Below are positions 51,716 through 60,833 of a stretch of DNA of 64,000 nucleotides, one piece after another. Numbering within the stretch: the first letter of the stretch is position 1; every line of letters starts with the position of its first letter. Below the pieces are notes generated by a model. It did no database searches and was not told where the DNA came from. It saw only the letters and a program-made list of their open reading frames with translations. The position numbers and the translations under genes are program-made. Source of the DNA: Chryseobacterium rhizosphaerae (GTDB taxonomy: Bacteria; Bacteroidota; Bacteroidia; Flavobacteriales; Weeksellaceae); contig NZ_QNUF01000007.1 of the NCBI RefSeq assembly GCF_003385455.1, positions 1 through 64,000 on the forward strand, given 5' to 3'.

Positions 51716-54136
51716 TTAAAATTTATAACTATACCCCAATCTTACGACCTGAGTTTCATAATAATCGTTGCTGGTATACGCGAATCCCATTCCTTGGATT
51801 TTTTTCTTCATCACCATTGTATTGAGTATATCAGAAGCATTCAAAACTATTTCTCCTTTTCCTTTCTGAATGGCTTTTTTTATACCTAAATCCATAGAAA
51901 ACCTGGACCTGATTCGTCCCTGGGGAATAATATCAGGAGCAAGGTAAACCGCTGTAAGCTGGGCATCCAATCCTTTGGTAAAATGAAAAACATTATTCAT
52001 CTTGATATTTCCTGAAATGGCAGATTGTTGGTCTGCTGAAAAAGTATTGGGTTCAGGATAGAGGTTTACTACTGAAAATGCATTAATCTGATTATGGTAT
52101 ATATTTCCATTGATATTAAAAGAATAGACATCTGATACCTTTTGGTTCCATATTGCTTCTAAACCTGTATTATAGCTTCTTCCCGCATTTTGGAACAGGG
52201 CATAAATCAGCGTGCTGTTGGGTACAATACTTGAAATTCTGGTAATGGTTCCATTGGCAAAACGATGGTATAGTGCAGAATATAAATATCCGTTATCCCA
52301 ATTGTATTTATATCCCAGTTCCAGAGAGTTGGTAAATTGGGGTCTTAATGCGGGATTTCCTACTTTAATAATCTCTGCGTCATCATATTTAGGAAAAATC
52401 CGGATATCCACTTCGTTAGGGCGGTCTACCCTTCTGTTATAAAAAACAGAAACCTTATTATGTTCGTTGAGTTTATAGGCTAATCTAAAGTTTGGAAACG
52501 GCTGTGTATAATTATACCCATCACTTGTATAAGTGGGATGATTGGGATTAACATCATATTGAATTTTCACATATTCAAGTCTGATACCCAGCTCAGCCTC
52601 CCATTTCTCATTTTCAAAAATATAATTCCCATAGACTGCCGGGATAAATTCTTTGTAATCGGCTTTCCCTCCTGCAGAAACATCCAACACAGAATTTGTT
52701 CCGGGAATAAAATTCATATTAGTTGGGATACTTCTGTTTCTCATTTTAATTCCTGTTTCAATCCTGCCATATTTTAAAGGTTTTACATAATCTACATTGA
52801 AATCATATACCTGTTCATCCGATAATAATTTGAAAGCATCTGTTCCGGTAGATGTAGACAAATAGTTATCATAGAAATATTTTTCGTCTTCTCTATGGAA
52901 AGTATAATTGAATCCTACATTTAATACATGACCGGCTTCTTTGAATTTATGCTGATAAGAAGCTGTTCCCATTACAGTAGTTTTTAATTCATCTTCCAAA
53001 AACTGCCATAGACGAAGGCGTTGAGATACATCTCCGTTAAAAAATGGCTGATCTCCACGATCTATAATTTTCTCACTTCCATACATCCCTGAAATAGTTA
53101 ATGTATTTTGTGCGTTAATATTCCAGTCTATCCCGGCCTTAGTGGTGAAAAAATTGGTATTTCTGTTTCTTTTAAGCTGTGAATTAATGACTGTTCCATC
53201 GTCGTAAGTACGCGTTACAAATTCATTTTTATTAAGAGTTTGGGTATATAAATTATCAGCCTGTAGAAAAACATTTACTTTATCTTTTCTGTAATTAAGA
53301 GACAGTGAAGGATTGATCTTTGGCGTTAATGTATACTGTGGCCTTATAGTTGGTAGATTTTCTTGTCTTACCCAAAGGGAACCTAATCCTGTTGTAAATC
53401 CTACCTTACCATTCCATCCGTTCTTTTTATTTTTTTTCATGATAATATTGATAATACCAGCATTTCCATTGGCATCATACTTTGAAGAAGGATTGTTGAT
53501 GATTTCAATTTTTTCAATGGCAGAAGCAGGTATGTTATCCAGCCCCGACTGGCTTCCAAAACCTGTAAGGGCTGTTTGTTTACCGTCAATAAGCACTGTT
53601 ACTTTATCATTACCCCTTAGCTGTACTTTGCCATCCTGAACCGTTATTCCCGGTAGATTTTGTATATTTTGTAATACAGATCCACCGCTTTGGCTGATAT
53701 TGTCTGCAACAGCATATGTTTTCTTATCCAGACGGTTGTCTATTTCATTCTTTTTGGAAGCCACAAGGGTAACCTCTTCAATTTTTGTTTCCTTTCCCTC
53801 CTTTTGGATCAGTTCAATCATGGGGATTTCCAGAAACTCAGAAAGACTTCCTACAAAGACAGGCTGTCTCTGGGTATCGTAGCCTGTCATAGAGGTTTCC
53901 AGAATATAATGATCAGGTTTTATACCCGTCATAGAAAATCTTCCTTCCTCATTGGTAATAGTTCCGGCTACAAAAGCACTGTCATTTTCCTTTTTTAAAA
54001 TAATATGGGTATAGGCCAATCCTGTTTTGTCTTTATCGGTTATTCTTCCGGATACCGTTACAGAAGTGGTTTGTGCAAAGGCTATACTAGAAATAATGCA
54101 TGTTGGAAAAAGGAGCAGTTTCTTTCTGTTCATCAT
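51716..54136 (-). CDS. TonB-dependent receptor family protein (outer-membrane beta-barrel)
   Basis: The 806-residue protein has a signal peptide (about 1-22), a CarboxypepD_reg-like domain (TVSGRITDKDKTGLAYTHI), a plug (TYAVADNISQSGGSVLQNI, then VQLRGNDKVTVLIDGKQTALTG and SKYDANGNAGIINIIMKKN) and an OMP_b-brl_3-type barrel ending VRLGYSYKF. The plug style is that of the shorter TonB-receptor-like group in Bacteroidota. Ligand unknown. It is in a run with the small membrane protein, the COG4705-like gene and the PAP2 phosphatase downstream of a two-component system. Confidence 0.88.
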   Translation of the reverse strand: MMNRKKLLLFPTCIISSIAFAQTTSVTVSGRITDKDKTGLAYTHIILKKENDSAFVAGTITNEEGRFSMTGIKPDHYILETSMTGYDTQRQPVFVGSLSEFLEIPMIELIQKEGKETKIEEVTLVASKKNEIDNRLDKKTYAVADNISQSGGSVLQNIQNLPGITVQDGKVQLRGNDKVTVLIDGKQTALTGFGSQSGLDNIPASAIEKIEIINNPSSKYDANGNAGIINIIMKKNKKNGWNGKVGFTTGLGSLWVRQENLPTIRPQYTLTPKINPSLSLNYRKDKVNVFLQADNLYTQTLNKNEFVTRTYDDGTVINSQLKRNRNTNFFTTKAGIDWNINAQNTLTISGMYGSEKIIDRGDQPFFNGDVSQRLRLWQFLEDELKTTVMGTASYQHKFKEAGHVLNVGFNYTFHREDEKYFYDNYLSTSTGTDAFKLLSDEQVYDFNVDYVKPLKYGRIETGIKMRNRSIPTNMNFIPGTNSVLDVSAGGKADYKEFIPAVYGNYIFENEKWEAELGIRLEYVKIQYDVNPNHPTYTSDGYNYTQPFPNFRLAYKLNEHNKVSVFYNRRVDRPNEVDIRIFPKYDDAEIIKVGNPALRPQFTNSLELGYKYNWDNGYLYSALYHRFANGTITRISSIVPNSTLIYALFQNAGRSYNTGLEAIWNQKVSDVYSFNINGNIYHNQINAFSVVNLYPEPNTFSADQQSAISGNIKMNNVFHFTKGLDAQLTAVYLAPDIIPQGRIRSRFSMDLGIKKAIQKGKGEIVLNASDILNTMVMKKKIQGMGFAYTSNDYYETQVVRLGYSYKF

Positions 54137-54191
54137 AAATATTAATTTTTAAGAATGTTTTTTTTCTTTTATCAGTTTGAAAAATAATAGT

Positions 54192-54949
54192 TTACCTCTG
54201 AAATAATGATTTATTAGTATAATTTCTTTGTGAAACAATAATCATGACGACCATTAAAGCAAGCGAAACCAGAGAAGCATTCAATGTTCCAAGATCAAGG
54301 CCTCCTTTTACGATAGGTTTGGTCAGAAGATCTCCGAATGTAGCTCCGAACGGTCTGGTAAAAACAAAAGCAATCCAAAACAATACAATACAACACGATT
54401 GATCTTGGTAAAATAGTGAAGCAAAACAACGGTAAGGATGATCAATCCGGTAATGCAAGCACCAGTTTGGTAACTCAGTCCCATATTGTCACTTAGAAAA
54501 TCTCCGAATGCTGTTCCCAGGCTGTTGGAGAATAGTATGGCGGTCCAGTAATAAAGTTCTTTATTCCTTTCAAAAATGGGATAGACTTCAAGATCATTGT
54601 ATTTTTTATACCATAAAAAAAGTGAAGCCAGAAGCCCGGAAAGAAGAATTAAACTCCCCAATAAGTATCCGGCTTTTAATGTTCTGTCTATAAAGTCGGA
54701 AATCTCTGTACCTAAGGTTGTTGTCCCTATAATCACCATCCAGTATACAGCCGGCACATATTTTTTTATGTTGAGTTGTATGGATAACAGAATGGCAAAA
54801 AATGATAAGGTAACAACAATTCCCATCGTATAGCCTAGATTAAGAGTCATAGAAATAAAGTCTCCCAGGGTTTCTCCAAGCGTGGTAGCTACGATTTTCA
54901 TTAACCAGAACAGCAGAGTGACTGCTGCTACTTTGTTCGCTGTTCTCAT
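54192..54949 (-). pseudogene. COG4705-like membrane protein gene broken by a 5-bp tandem duplication
   Basis: The 5' part reads as a multi-helix membrane protein with repeated TLGETLGDFIS, TLGTEISDFID and SLGTAFGDFLS motifs, then drifts out of frame. The continuation (FWIAFVFTRPFGATFGDLLT and onward to the stop at 54192) is in another frame. The change of frame coincides with CAATACAATA at 54381-54390 on the plus strand. Removing one 5-base unit restores a single ORF of about 250 codons with a fourth GATFGD motif. The two halves appear as separate ORFs at 54323-54949 and 54192-54458. It could be a real mutation, a phase-variable repeat, or a sequencing error. Confidence 0.85.
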
Positions 54950-55188
54950 CTTGTTTTATTTTTAAAGGCAAAAAGTTGTGGAAGATTGATCATCAAAAAT
55001 GAACCATAAAAAAGAATTTCGGTTGATCTCTCACTTAAATACAGGAAAGCAGGAAGCAAAACTACCATCAGAGAGAAAGGCAGATATGAGATCATAATCA
55101 ATATAATATTTACCTTACCGCCATACATAGCGCTAAGCAAGAATACAGGTATTATTTCCGGAAACAAAAGGGCAATTTTTACAATCAT
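54946..55188 (-). CDS. Small integral-membrane protein, unknown function
   Basis: The 80-residue protein has two or more hydrophobic helices (KIALLFPEIIPVFLLSAMYGG, ILIMISYLPFSLMVVLLPAFLYL and EILFYGSFLMINLPQLF) and no recognised motif. Its TGA stop overlaps the ATG of the COG4705-like gene by 4 bases, which supports it as translated and coupled. It lies between the histidine kinase and the COG4705-like gene. Confidence 0.6.
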   Translation of the reverse strand: MIVKIALLFPEIIPVFLLSAMYGGKVNIILIMISYLPFSLMVVLLPAFLYLSERSTEILFYGSFLMINLPQLFAFKNKTR

Positions 55189-55283
55189 TTCTAATAAAAT
55201 CTACACGTAAGTATATTTTCTATACAAAAGTGCAATCAGATTTAGAAGAAATTTTGAATTGTCCGGGTTGGGATATTTTTTAA

Positions 55284-56570
55284 CTATAAATTAACGGAAA
55301 AGACATGATGGTTATTCTCAAATCTGTAGCTGACCGTCCAATGATGAAATTTACAGATCTCCTGGATAATAGACAGTCCTAGCCCACTTCCATGATGGTC
55401 TGCTGACAGTTTTGAAAATCTTTTGAACAATAAATCAGTATTCAGTTTTTCCACTCCTGAATTGGAAATTTCAAAAACAGAATCTCTTAATTTTATAGCA
55501 ATAGACCCATCGGGCAAAGTATGTCGGATGGCATTGACAATCAGATTATTAATCATAATCTCTGTTAGGCTACTATTTCCGTTTAAGCGGACGTTAGATT
55601 CAATATATTCTTGTACGTCAATGTTTTTTTGTTCGAAATGTTCTTTGAGAATATCAATACTTTGGCGAAGGAGCTGATCAAAAGAGAAATTTTCAGAATT
55701 ATCAAACTGGTTATTGTCTATTTTAGCCAATAACAACAGGTTTTTATTAATGCGGGAACTTCTGGTAAGCGCCCTGTTCATATCTTCAACAATTCGGTAT
55801 TGTTTTTCTGTCAGATCCTGATCCTGTAACAGGAGATCCAGTTTATTTTTGATAATGGCAAGTGGTGTTTGCAGCTCATGAGAAGCATTTTCAGTAAACT
55901 CTTTTTGAGTTTTATACACTGAAATATTGTGCTCGATCAGCTTATAAAGAGATTGGTTGAGTTCTTCAAACTCTACGGTATCAGAAGCTGGGAATTCAAT
56001 TTTATTCTGGCTATTGAGTTTAAAGGTTTTCAATCGGTCCAGGGTCTCCCGGAATGGTCTCCATATTGACGCCGAAAGTCTTCTATTCATATATAAAAGT
56101 CCCACCACTATCATCACAAAGAAAAAGACCGTGATCATGGCTATCACTGCTATTGTTTCGTGGGTTTCCTCAATATTGGTTTGTATGGTAAAAAGATAGG
56201 GTCTATTTTGGATGTAAACCACCTTCTCCAGGCATCTGTATCTTTCCTTTTTGTGTTCAGATATAAATGGAAGATGTCTTTCATTAGTATAAACGCTATC
56301 GCCCTTTATACGATTTGCAGAAATTTTTTCAATATTGGTTTCAGGCTGAATATTATTCCATAATTTCAGACTTTTTCCCAGCTGATCTTCGGATAGTTTC
56401 AACTGATTGAACTCATACGCCGTTTTCTCTACAATAATCTGGTTATGCTCATCAAGTTCACTTTTCCAGATGGTATCCACCACAAAGTAATACACAGGAA
56501 TACTTATCGTCAATACAATAAGTACATAAATAAGAAATGGCTTTGTCGTTTTACTTAATAGAGGCTTCAA
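55284..56570 (-). CDS. Sensor histidine kinase of an OmpR-type two-component system
   Basis: The 428-residue protein has two transmembrane helices (about 10-30 and 140-160) flanking a periplasmic sensor of about 110 residues, a HisKA domain with H231 (FTENASHELQTPLAIIKNKLD) and an HATPase domain (NLIVNAIRHT, then SGLGLSIIQEICKFH). The start is a TTG at 56570; an in-frame stop lies upstream and there is no usable ATG. It lies 206 bases downstream of its response regulator. Sensed signal unknown. Confidence 0.9.
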   Translation of the reverse strand: MKPLLSKTTKPFLIYVLIVLTISIPVYYFVVDTIWKSELDEHNQIIVEKTAYEFNQLKLSEDQLGKSLKLWNNIQPETNIEKISANRIKGDSVYTNERHLPFISEHKKERYRCLEKVVYIQNRPYLFTIQTNIEETHETIAVIAMITVFFFVMIVVGLLYMNRRLSASIWRPFRETLDRLKTFKLNSQNKIEFPASDTVEFEELNQSLYKLIEHNISVYKTQKEFTENASHELQTPLAIIKNKLDLLLQDQDLTEKQYRIVEDMNRALTRSSRINKNLLLLAKIDNNQFDNSENFSFDQLLRQSIDILKEHFEQKNIDVQEYIESNVRLNGNSSLTEIMINNLIVNAIRHTLPDGSIAIKLRDSVFEISNSGVEKLNTDLLFKRFSKLSADHHGSGLGLSIIQEICKFHHWTVSYRFENNHHVFSVNL

Positions 56571-56776
56571 AGTAATGATGAGTTATAAGTTTTGAGTTTT
56601 TGAATGTTGTAAGATCAGTACCTAAGATTCTTTTTTATCTGCAATCTAATATTAATTGGATATAAGTTTCGTTTAGTATTTTAAAAGTAAAACGATATTT
56701 TGTTATTCCAAAGAATATGATGAATTATTTCAATATATGCTTTCATGATAAAGCAAGTTTAAGAAATAGAATTAGC

Positions 56777-57451
56777 TCATGTTTCCCACTTATAACCTGT
56801 TCCATATACGGTTTTGAGGTAATGGCTGCACCCCGCATCGTATAATTTTTTCTTTAGATTTTTTACATGAGCATAAACAAAATCATGATTGTCCAGCATA
56901 TCTGCAAAATCACCTGAAAGATGTTCTGCCAAGGTACTTTTGGAGATTACTTTATTTTTGTTTCCTATAAAATAGATCAAAAGGTCAAATTCTTTTTTGG
57001 TTAAGGAAATGATATCATCATTGACAGACACTGTTTTGGCGAGTAAGTCAATTTGAAGTTCATTCTGTTTGATTACATTGGAACTGCTGAATTGCTTCCT
57101 ACGGATAATGGAATATACTCTTGCCATAAGCTCAGAAAGATGGAAAGGTTTGGTAAGATAATCATCAGCCCCCAGCTTCAAGCCTTCAATTTTGTCATCC
57201 AGTGCATTTTTGGCAGAAATGATAATTACCCCATCCTGTTTGTTCTGTTTTTTTAATTCCTCTAAGATTTTCAGCCCATTGCCGTCAGGAAGCATAATAT
57301 CCAATAAAATACAATCATAGTGAAATGTTTCAATTTTATTCATGGCTTCACCAAATGTGGAAGCAGATTCACACAGGTAATTTTCTTCAGAAAGATATTC
57401 CGAAATACTCTTAGCAAGCTCTGTTTCGTCTTCAACAATTAGAATTTTCAT
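56777..57451 (-). CDS. OmpR/PhoB-family response regulator
   Basis: The 224-residue protein has a receiver domain with acceptor Asp51 (CILLDIMLPDGNG), Thr/Lys switch residues (VIIISAKNA and YLTKPF) and a C-terminal winged-helix domain (ISLTKKEFDLLIYFIGN, then HDFVYAHVKNLKKKL and VYGTGYKW). It pairs with the kinase downstream. The whole run to the PAP2 phosphatase is on one strand, suggesting it regulates those genes. Confidence 0.92.
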   Translation of the reverse strand: MKILIVEDETELAKSISEYLSEENYLCESASTFGEAMNKIETFHYDCILLDIMLPDGNGLKILEELKKQNKQDGVIIISAKNALDDKIEGLKLGADDYLTKPFHLSELMARVYSIIRRKQFSSSNVIKQNELQIDLLAKTVSVNDDIISLTKKEFDLLIYFIGNKNKVISKSTLAEHLSGDFADMLDNHDFVYAHVKNLKKKLYDAGCSHYLKTVYGTGYKWET

Positions 57452-57630
57452 GCGATAAATCTATCATTAAATTTTGAAGAAATTTTGAATTTTTTATTTT
57501 TCATTGACTATTAATGGGTTCTCTGTGAATTGCATTATTTAAAAGGGGATCAGTTTAGTAGTTTTTGTAAGATATTTCATAAATTTACAATTCTGTATCA
57601 AATTGATAGCAGTATTAAAATTCTTCCCAG

Positions 57631-59478
57631 GTGAAAATTCACAACAAAAAAAAGTACTTAAGCTTCCTTAAATTTAAAAGAGATTTCCAAAAATACGGAT
57701 TAGAAAAAGCGCGCAGTTATGAGCTTATTCTGCATTGGCTGAACAATAGATTAAGCAGAAACCAGTTTCTTGTACTCTCCGGAATTCTTGTGGGATGTAC
57801 GGCAGGACTTGCAGGAGTAATCCTGAAAACTTTAGTCCACTATATTCATAATTTCATTACCAATAAAGTTCATTTTGAATACCAGATATTATTTTATATC
57901 GTCTTTCCTTTTTTAGGAATTGTATTGACAACAATGATCGTTATCACCTTATTTAAAGGTCAGGACCGGAAAGGAATTGGTGCTATCCTCTATGAAATTG
58001 CCCAAAATTCCAGTATTGTGGCTTCTGTAAAAATGTATTCACAGGTGATACAAAGTGCTATTACCGTTGGCCTGGGAGGTTCTGCAGGACTGGAAAGTCC
58101 TATCGCTGTTACCGGTGCTGCTATCGGTTCCAACTATGCCCAAACCTACAGACTCAGCTATAAAGAGCGTACTTTATTGTTGGCTGCCGGAGCTACGGCA
58201 GGGATTGCCTCTGCATTCAATGCTCCCATTGCCGGGATTATGTTTGCCTTTGAAATTCTCCTGACCGGGGTTGTTTTTACAGACTTCATTCCTTTGGTTG
58301 TTGCTGCGGTTTGCGGAAGCCTTTTGTCAAGGATTTTGCTTCAGGAAGATGTTCTTTTCAGATTTTATACCAGAGATCCTTTCAACTATAAGAATGTCCC
58401 CTATTACCTTATTTTGGGAATTGTAACCGGATTATATGCCCGCTATTTTGTGATTATTTCTCAAAAAGTAGAACACTTTATAAAAGGACTTCAGCTTTCA
58501 AGAATGCGTAAAGCCATGTTTGGAGGAGCTGTTCTTTCCCTGCTTTGTGTCTTATTTCCTCCTTTATTTGGAGAGGGATACGAAACCGTAAAAGCATTCA
58601 CCAATGGAAATACATATTCTATTATTGAAAACAGTTTTTTCAGATATTTTGAAATTGGCGACTGGACGATTATTATATTTTTGGTTTTGGTATTGCTTTT
58701 AAAGGCTTTTGCAACTTCTTTTACCATATTCAGTGGTGGAAACGGTGGAAATTTTGCTCCATCCCTTTTTGCGGGTGGTACCTTGGGCTATTTGTTTGCT
58801 TTGGTCTGCCAACATCTTGGATTTTCGGACGTACCGGTAACCAATCTTGTTCTTGTGGGAATGGCAGGAGCAATGAGTGGTGTATTATATGCCCCTCTTA
58901 CTGCTATATTTCTGATTGCAGAATCCAGTTTTGGATATGATCTGTTTATTCCATTGATGATTGCTTCTGTAATATCTTATCTTATCGCCAAATGGTTCTC
59001 TCCTATTTCACCGGAATTAAAATCTCTTGCCGATGAAGGGAAAATATTCACAAATAAGCATGATAAAAACCTTCTTTTTGCCTTAAGAACGGATGATTTC
59101 ATTGATAAATACTCACAGACCATCAATGAAAATGCTTCTATTACAGATCTTTTTGAACTGGTGAAAAACGGAGATAAAAATATCTTTGCCGTAGTGGATG
59201 ATCAGCGAAAACTGAAGGGAATCCTTACATTAGATGATATAAGACCATATCTTTTTAACAAAGAAATTGATCCTTCTCAACTGATCGTTCAGGTGATGAA
59301 AGCACCACTGGCTATACTCCACCGTGAAAATAAGCCATTGGAAATTCTTCAGACCTTTGATGACACAGGAGTCTGGAGCCTTCCGGTAGTGAGTGAGAAT
59401 AATGATTTCATTGGCTTTATCTCAAAATCTTCTATTCTCATGAGCTACAGACAATTATTAAAAGAATACTCTGACTAA
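57631..59478 (+). CDS. ClC-family chloride transporter with C-terminal CBS domains
   Basis: The 615-residue protein has the ClC fold. The gating-glutamate region is GGSAGLESP (Glu at 155) in place of the common GREGP. The second proton-path glutamate is at about 208 (GIMFAFEILL), and the anion-binding GNFAP (373-377) is present. Having both glutamates favours a Cl-/H+ antiporter over a channel. Two CBS domains follow from about 490. The start is a GTG at 57631; the frame upstream is closed by a TAA. Confidence 0.9.
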   Translation: MKIHNKKKYLSFLKFKRDFQKYGLEKARSYELILHWLNNRLSRNQFLVLSGILVGCTAGLAGVILKTLVHYIHNFITNKVHFEYQILFYIVFPFLGIVLTTMIVITLFKGQDRKGIGAILYEIAQNSSIVASVKMYSQVIQSAITVGLGGSAGLESPIAVTGAAIGSNYAQTYRLSYKERTLLLAAGATAGIASAFNAPIAGIMFAFEILLTGVVFTDFIPLVVAAVCGSLLSRILLQEDVLFRFYTRDPFNYKNVPYYLILGIVTGLYARYFVIISQKVEHFIKGLQLSRMRKAMFGGAVLSLLCVLFPPLFGEGYETVKAFTNGNTYSIIENSFFRYFEIGDWTIIIFLVLVLLLKAFATSFTIFSGGNGGNFAPSLFAGGTLGYLFALVCQHLGFSDVPVTNLVLVGMAGAMSGVLYAPLTAIFLIAESSFGYDLFIPLMIASVISYLIAKWFSPISPELKSLADEGKIFTNKHDKNLLFALRTDDFIDKYSQTINENASITDLFELVKNGDKNIFAVVDDQRKLKGILTLDDIRPYLFNKEIDPSQLIVQVMKAPLAILHRENKPLEILQTFDDTGVWSLPVVSENNDFIGFISKSSILMSYRQLLKEYSD

Positions 59479-59550
59479 CAGATACTATTTACCACTACAA
59501 ATTTCAGCAGCTTATACTATCTGCTGATATTACAATTGATAGGCTGAAAA

Positions 59551-59600
59551 TTCCCCTCCTCTGGAGGGGTGGCAAATCAAAGATTTGACGGGGTGGTTAT
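59551..59600 (+). repeat. Dispersed CCTCCGGAGG repeat, copy D
   Basis: CCCCTCCTCTGGAGGGGTGG (core CCTCTGGAGG, one mismatch to the palindrome) is followed by CAAATCAAAGATTTGACGGG and GTGGTT. It lies between the convergent ClC and aldo/keto reductase genes. Confidence 0.8.
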
Positions 59601-59620
59601 AAAAAGAACTCGCATTTATT

Positions 59621-59654
59621 AAAAAAATCCGTTCAGTATTGAACGGATTTTTTT
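59621..59654. terminator. Bidirectional terminator between ClC and aldo/keto reductase genes
   Basis: Perfect 14-bp stem AAAAAAATCCGTTC/GAACGGATTTTTTT with a 6-base loop. Confidence 0.9.
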
Positions 59655-59679
59655 AATCTATAATGAAGGGTCGTTACAA

Positions 59680-60624
59680 CTAATTACTAGCCTTGTTAAG
59701 CAGGTTTATATCTTCCTGATCTAAAACAAGTTTTGGAGCATTAAACAGCGTTTCAAGCTGTGATGGACTGGTCGCACTGACGATAGGGGCCGTAATCAGC
59801 GGATTGGCTAATAACCAGGCCAGAGCTACCGTACTTTGAGGGGCATGATGTTTCTCACCTACCTGATCCAATGCTTTTAAAACATCAAGACCTTTGGCGT
59901 TCATATATTTTCTTACCCCTTCTCCTCTTGCACTTTTTGCAAAATCTGCTTCCTCACGGTATTTTCCGGTTAAAAAACCTGCAGCCAGAGACCAGTATGG
60001 AAATACACTCAGGTCAAACTCTTCTACCAAAGGTGCATAATTTTTTTCAAAACCTTCTCTTTCTACCAGATTGTAATGAGGCTGTAGCGCAACATATTTG
60101 GGAAGATTGTTTTTTTCAGCCGCTTCAAAAGAAGCTTTTAAACGTTCCGGGGAAAGATTGGAAGCTGCAATATAACGTACTTTTCCAGCCTTGATGATCT
60201 CATCATACGCTGAAAGGGTTTCCTCTACCGGAGTGACGTTATCGTCGAAATGCGTATAATAAATGTCTATATGATCAGTCTGAAGTCTTTGCAGGGATTC
60301 ATCCACTGATTGTAAAATATGCTTTTTACTGATATCATAACCGTGTTCTTTTGTTTCAGAGCCTACTTTTGTAGCCAGTACAATATCTTTACGATTAGAA
60401 CGGCTTTTCATCCATTTTCCGATAATTTCTTCCGACTGTCCTCCTCTGCCGTTTACCCACCACGAATAAGTGTCTGCCGTATCTACAAAATTGAATCCTG
60501 CTTCCGTAAAACGGTCTAATATATCAAAAGATTGTTGTTCGTCCAGTGTCCATCCAAAAACATTCCCACCAAAATTGATAGGTGCTACTGTTAGATCGGT
60601 ATTTTTGATCTTTCTTTTTTCCAT
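59680..60624 (-). CDS. Aldo/keto reductase
   Basis: The 314-residue AKR has the catalytic Asp-Tyr-Lys-His set recognisable as FVDTADTYSWW, ATKVGSE and YTHFDD, and the family C-terminal YREEADFAKSARGEGVRKYM segment of the YajO/Gcy-like group. It probably reduces small carbonyls using NADPH. It is monocistronic, with a terminator before the convergent ClC gene. Confidence 0.88.
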   Translation of the reverse strand: MEKRKIKNTDLTVAPINFGGNVFGWTLDEQQSFDILDRFTEAGFNFVDTADTYSWWVNGRGGQSEEIIGKWMKSRSNRKDIVLATKVGSETKEHGYDISKKHILQSVDESLQRLQTDHIDIYYTHFDDNVTPVEETLSAYDEIIKAGKVRYIAASNLSPERLKASFEAAEKNNLPKYVALQPHYNLVEREGFEKNYAPLVEEFDLSVFPYWSLAAGFLTGKYREEADFAKSARGEGVRKYMNAKGLDVLKALDQVGEKHHAPQSTVALAWLLANPLITAPIVSATSPSQLETLFNAPKLVLDQEDINLLNKASN

Positions 60625-60779
60625 AAAATGATTTGTTATTACAACGTATTAAGTAACCTCTAAGGTAAGGAATCCTGAAGAGGATAAGGATTCAAAATAG
60701 CCATTCCTGTGATAGTTATTATAAATGAAGATACTCATGCCTATTCATATCTTTTACTTCGGAATTATATGGGTTCAAT

Positions 60780-60810
60780 AAAAAACAGCCTCCGGATGAA
60801 GGCTGTTTTA
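60780..60810 (-). terminator. Terminator of the 602-residue protein gene
   Basis: Stem AAAACAGCC/GGCTGTTTT with a 10-base loop lies about 25 bases beyond the stop at 60834; the minus strand continues into T-rich DNA. Confidence 0.75.
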
Positions 60811-60833
60811 ATCTATCAATTAAAAAAATACTG

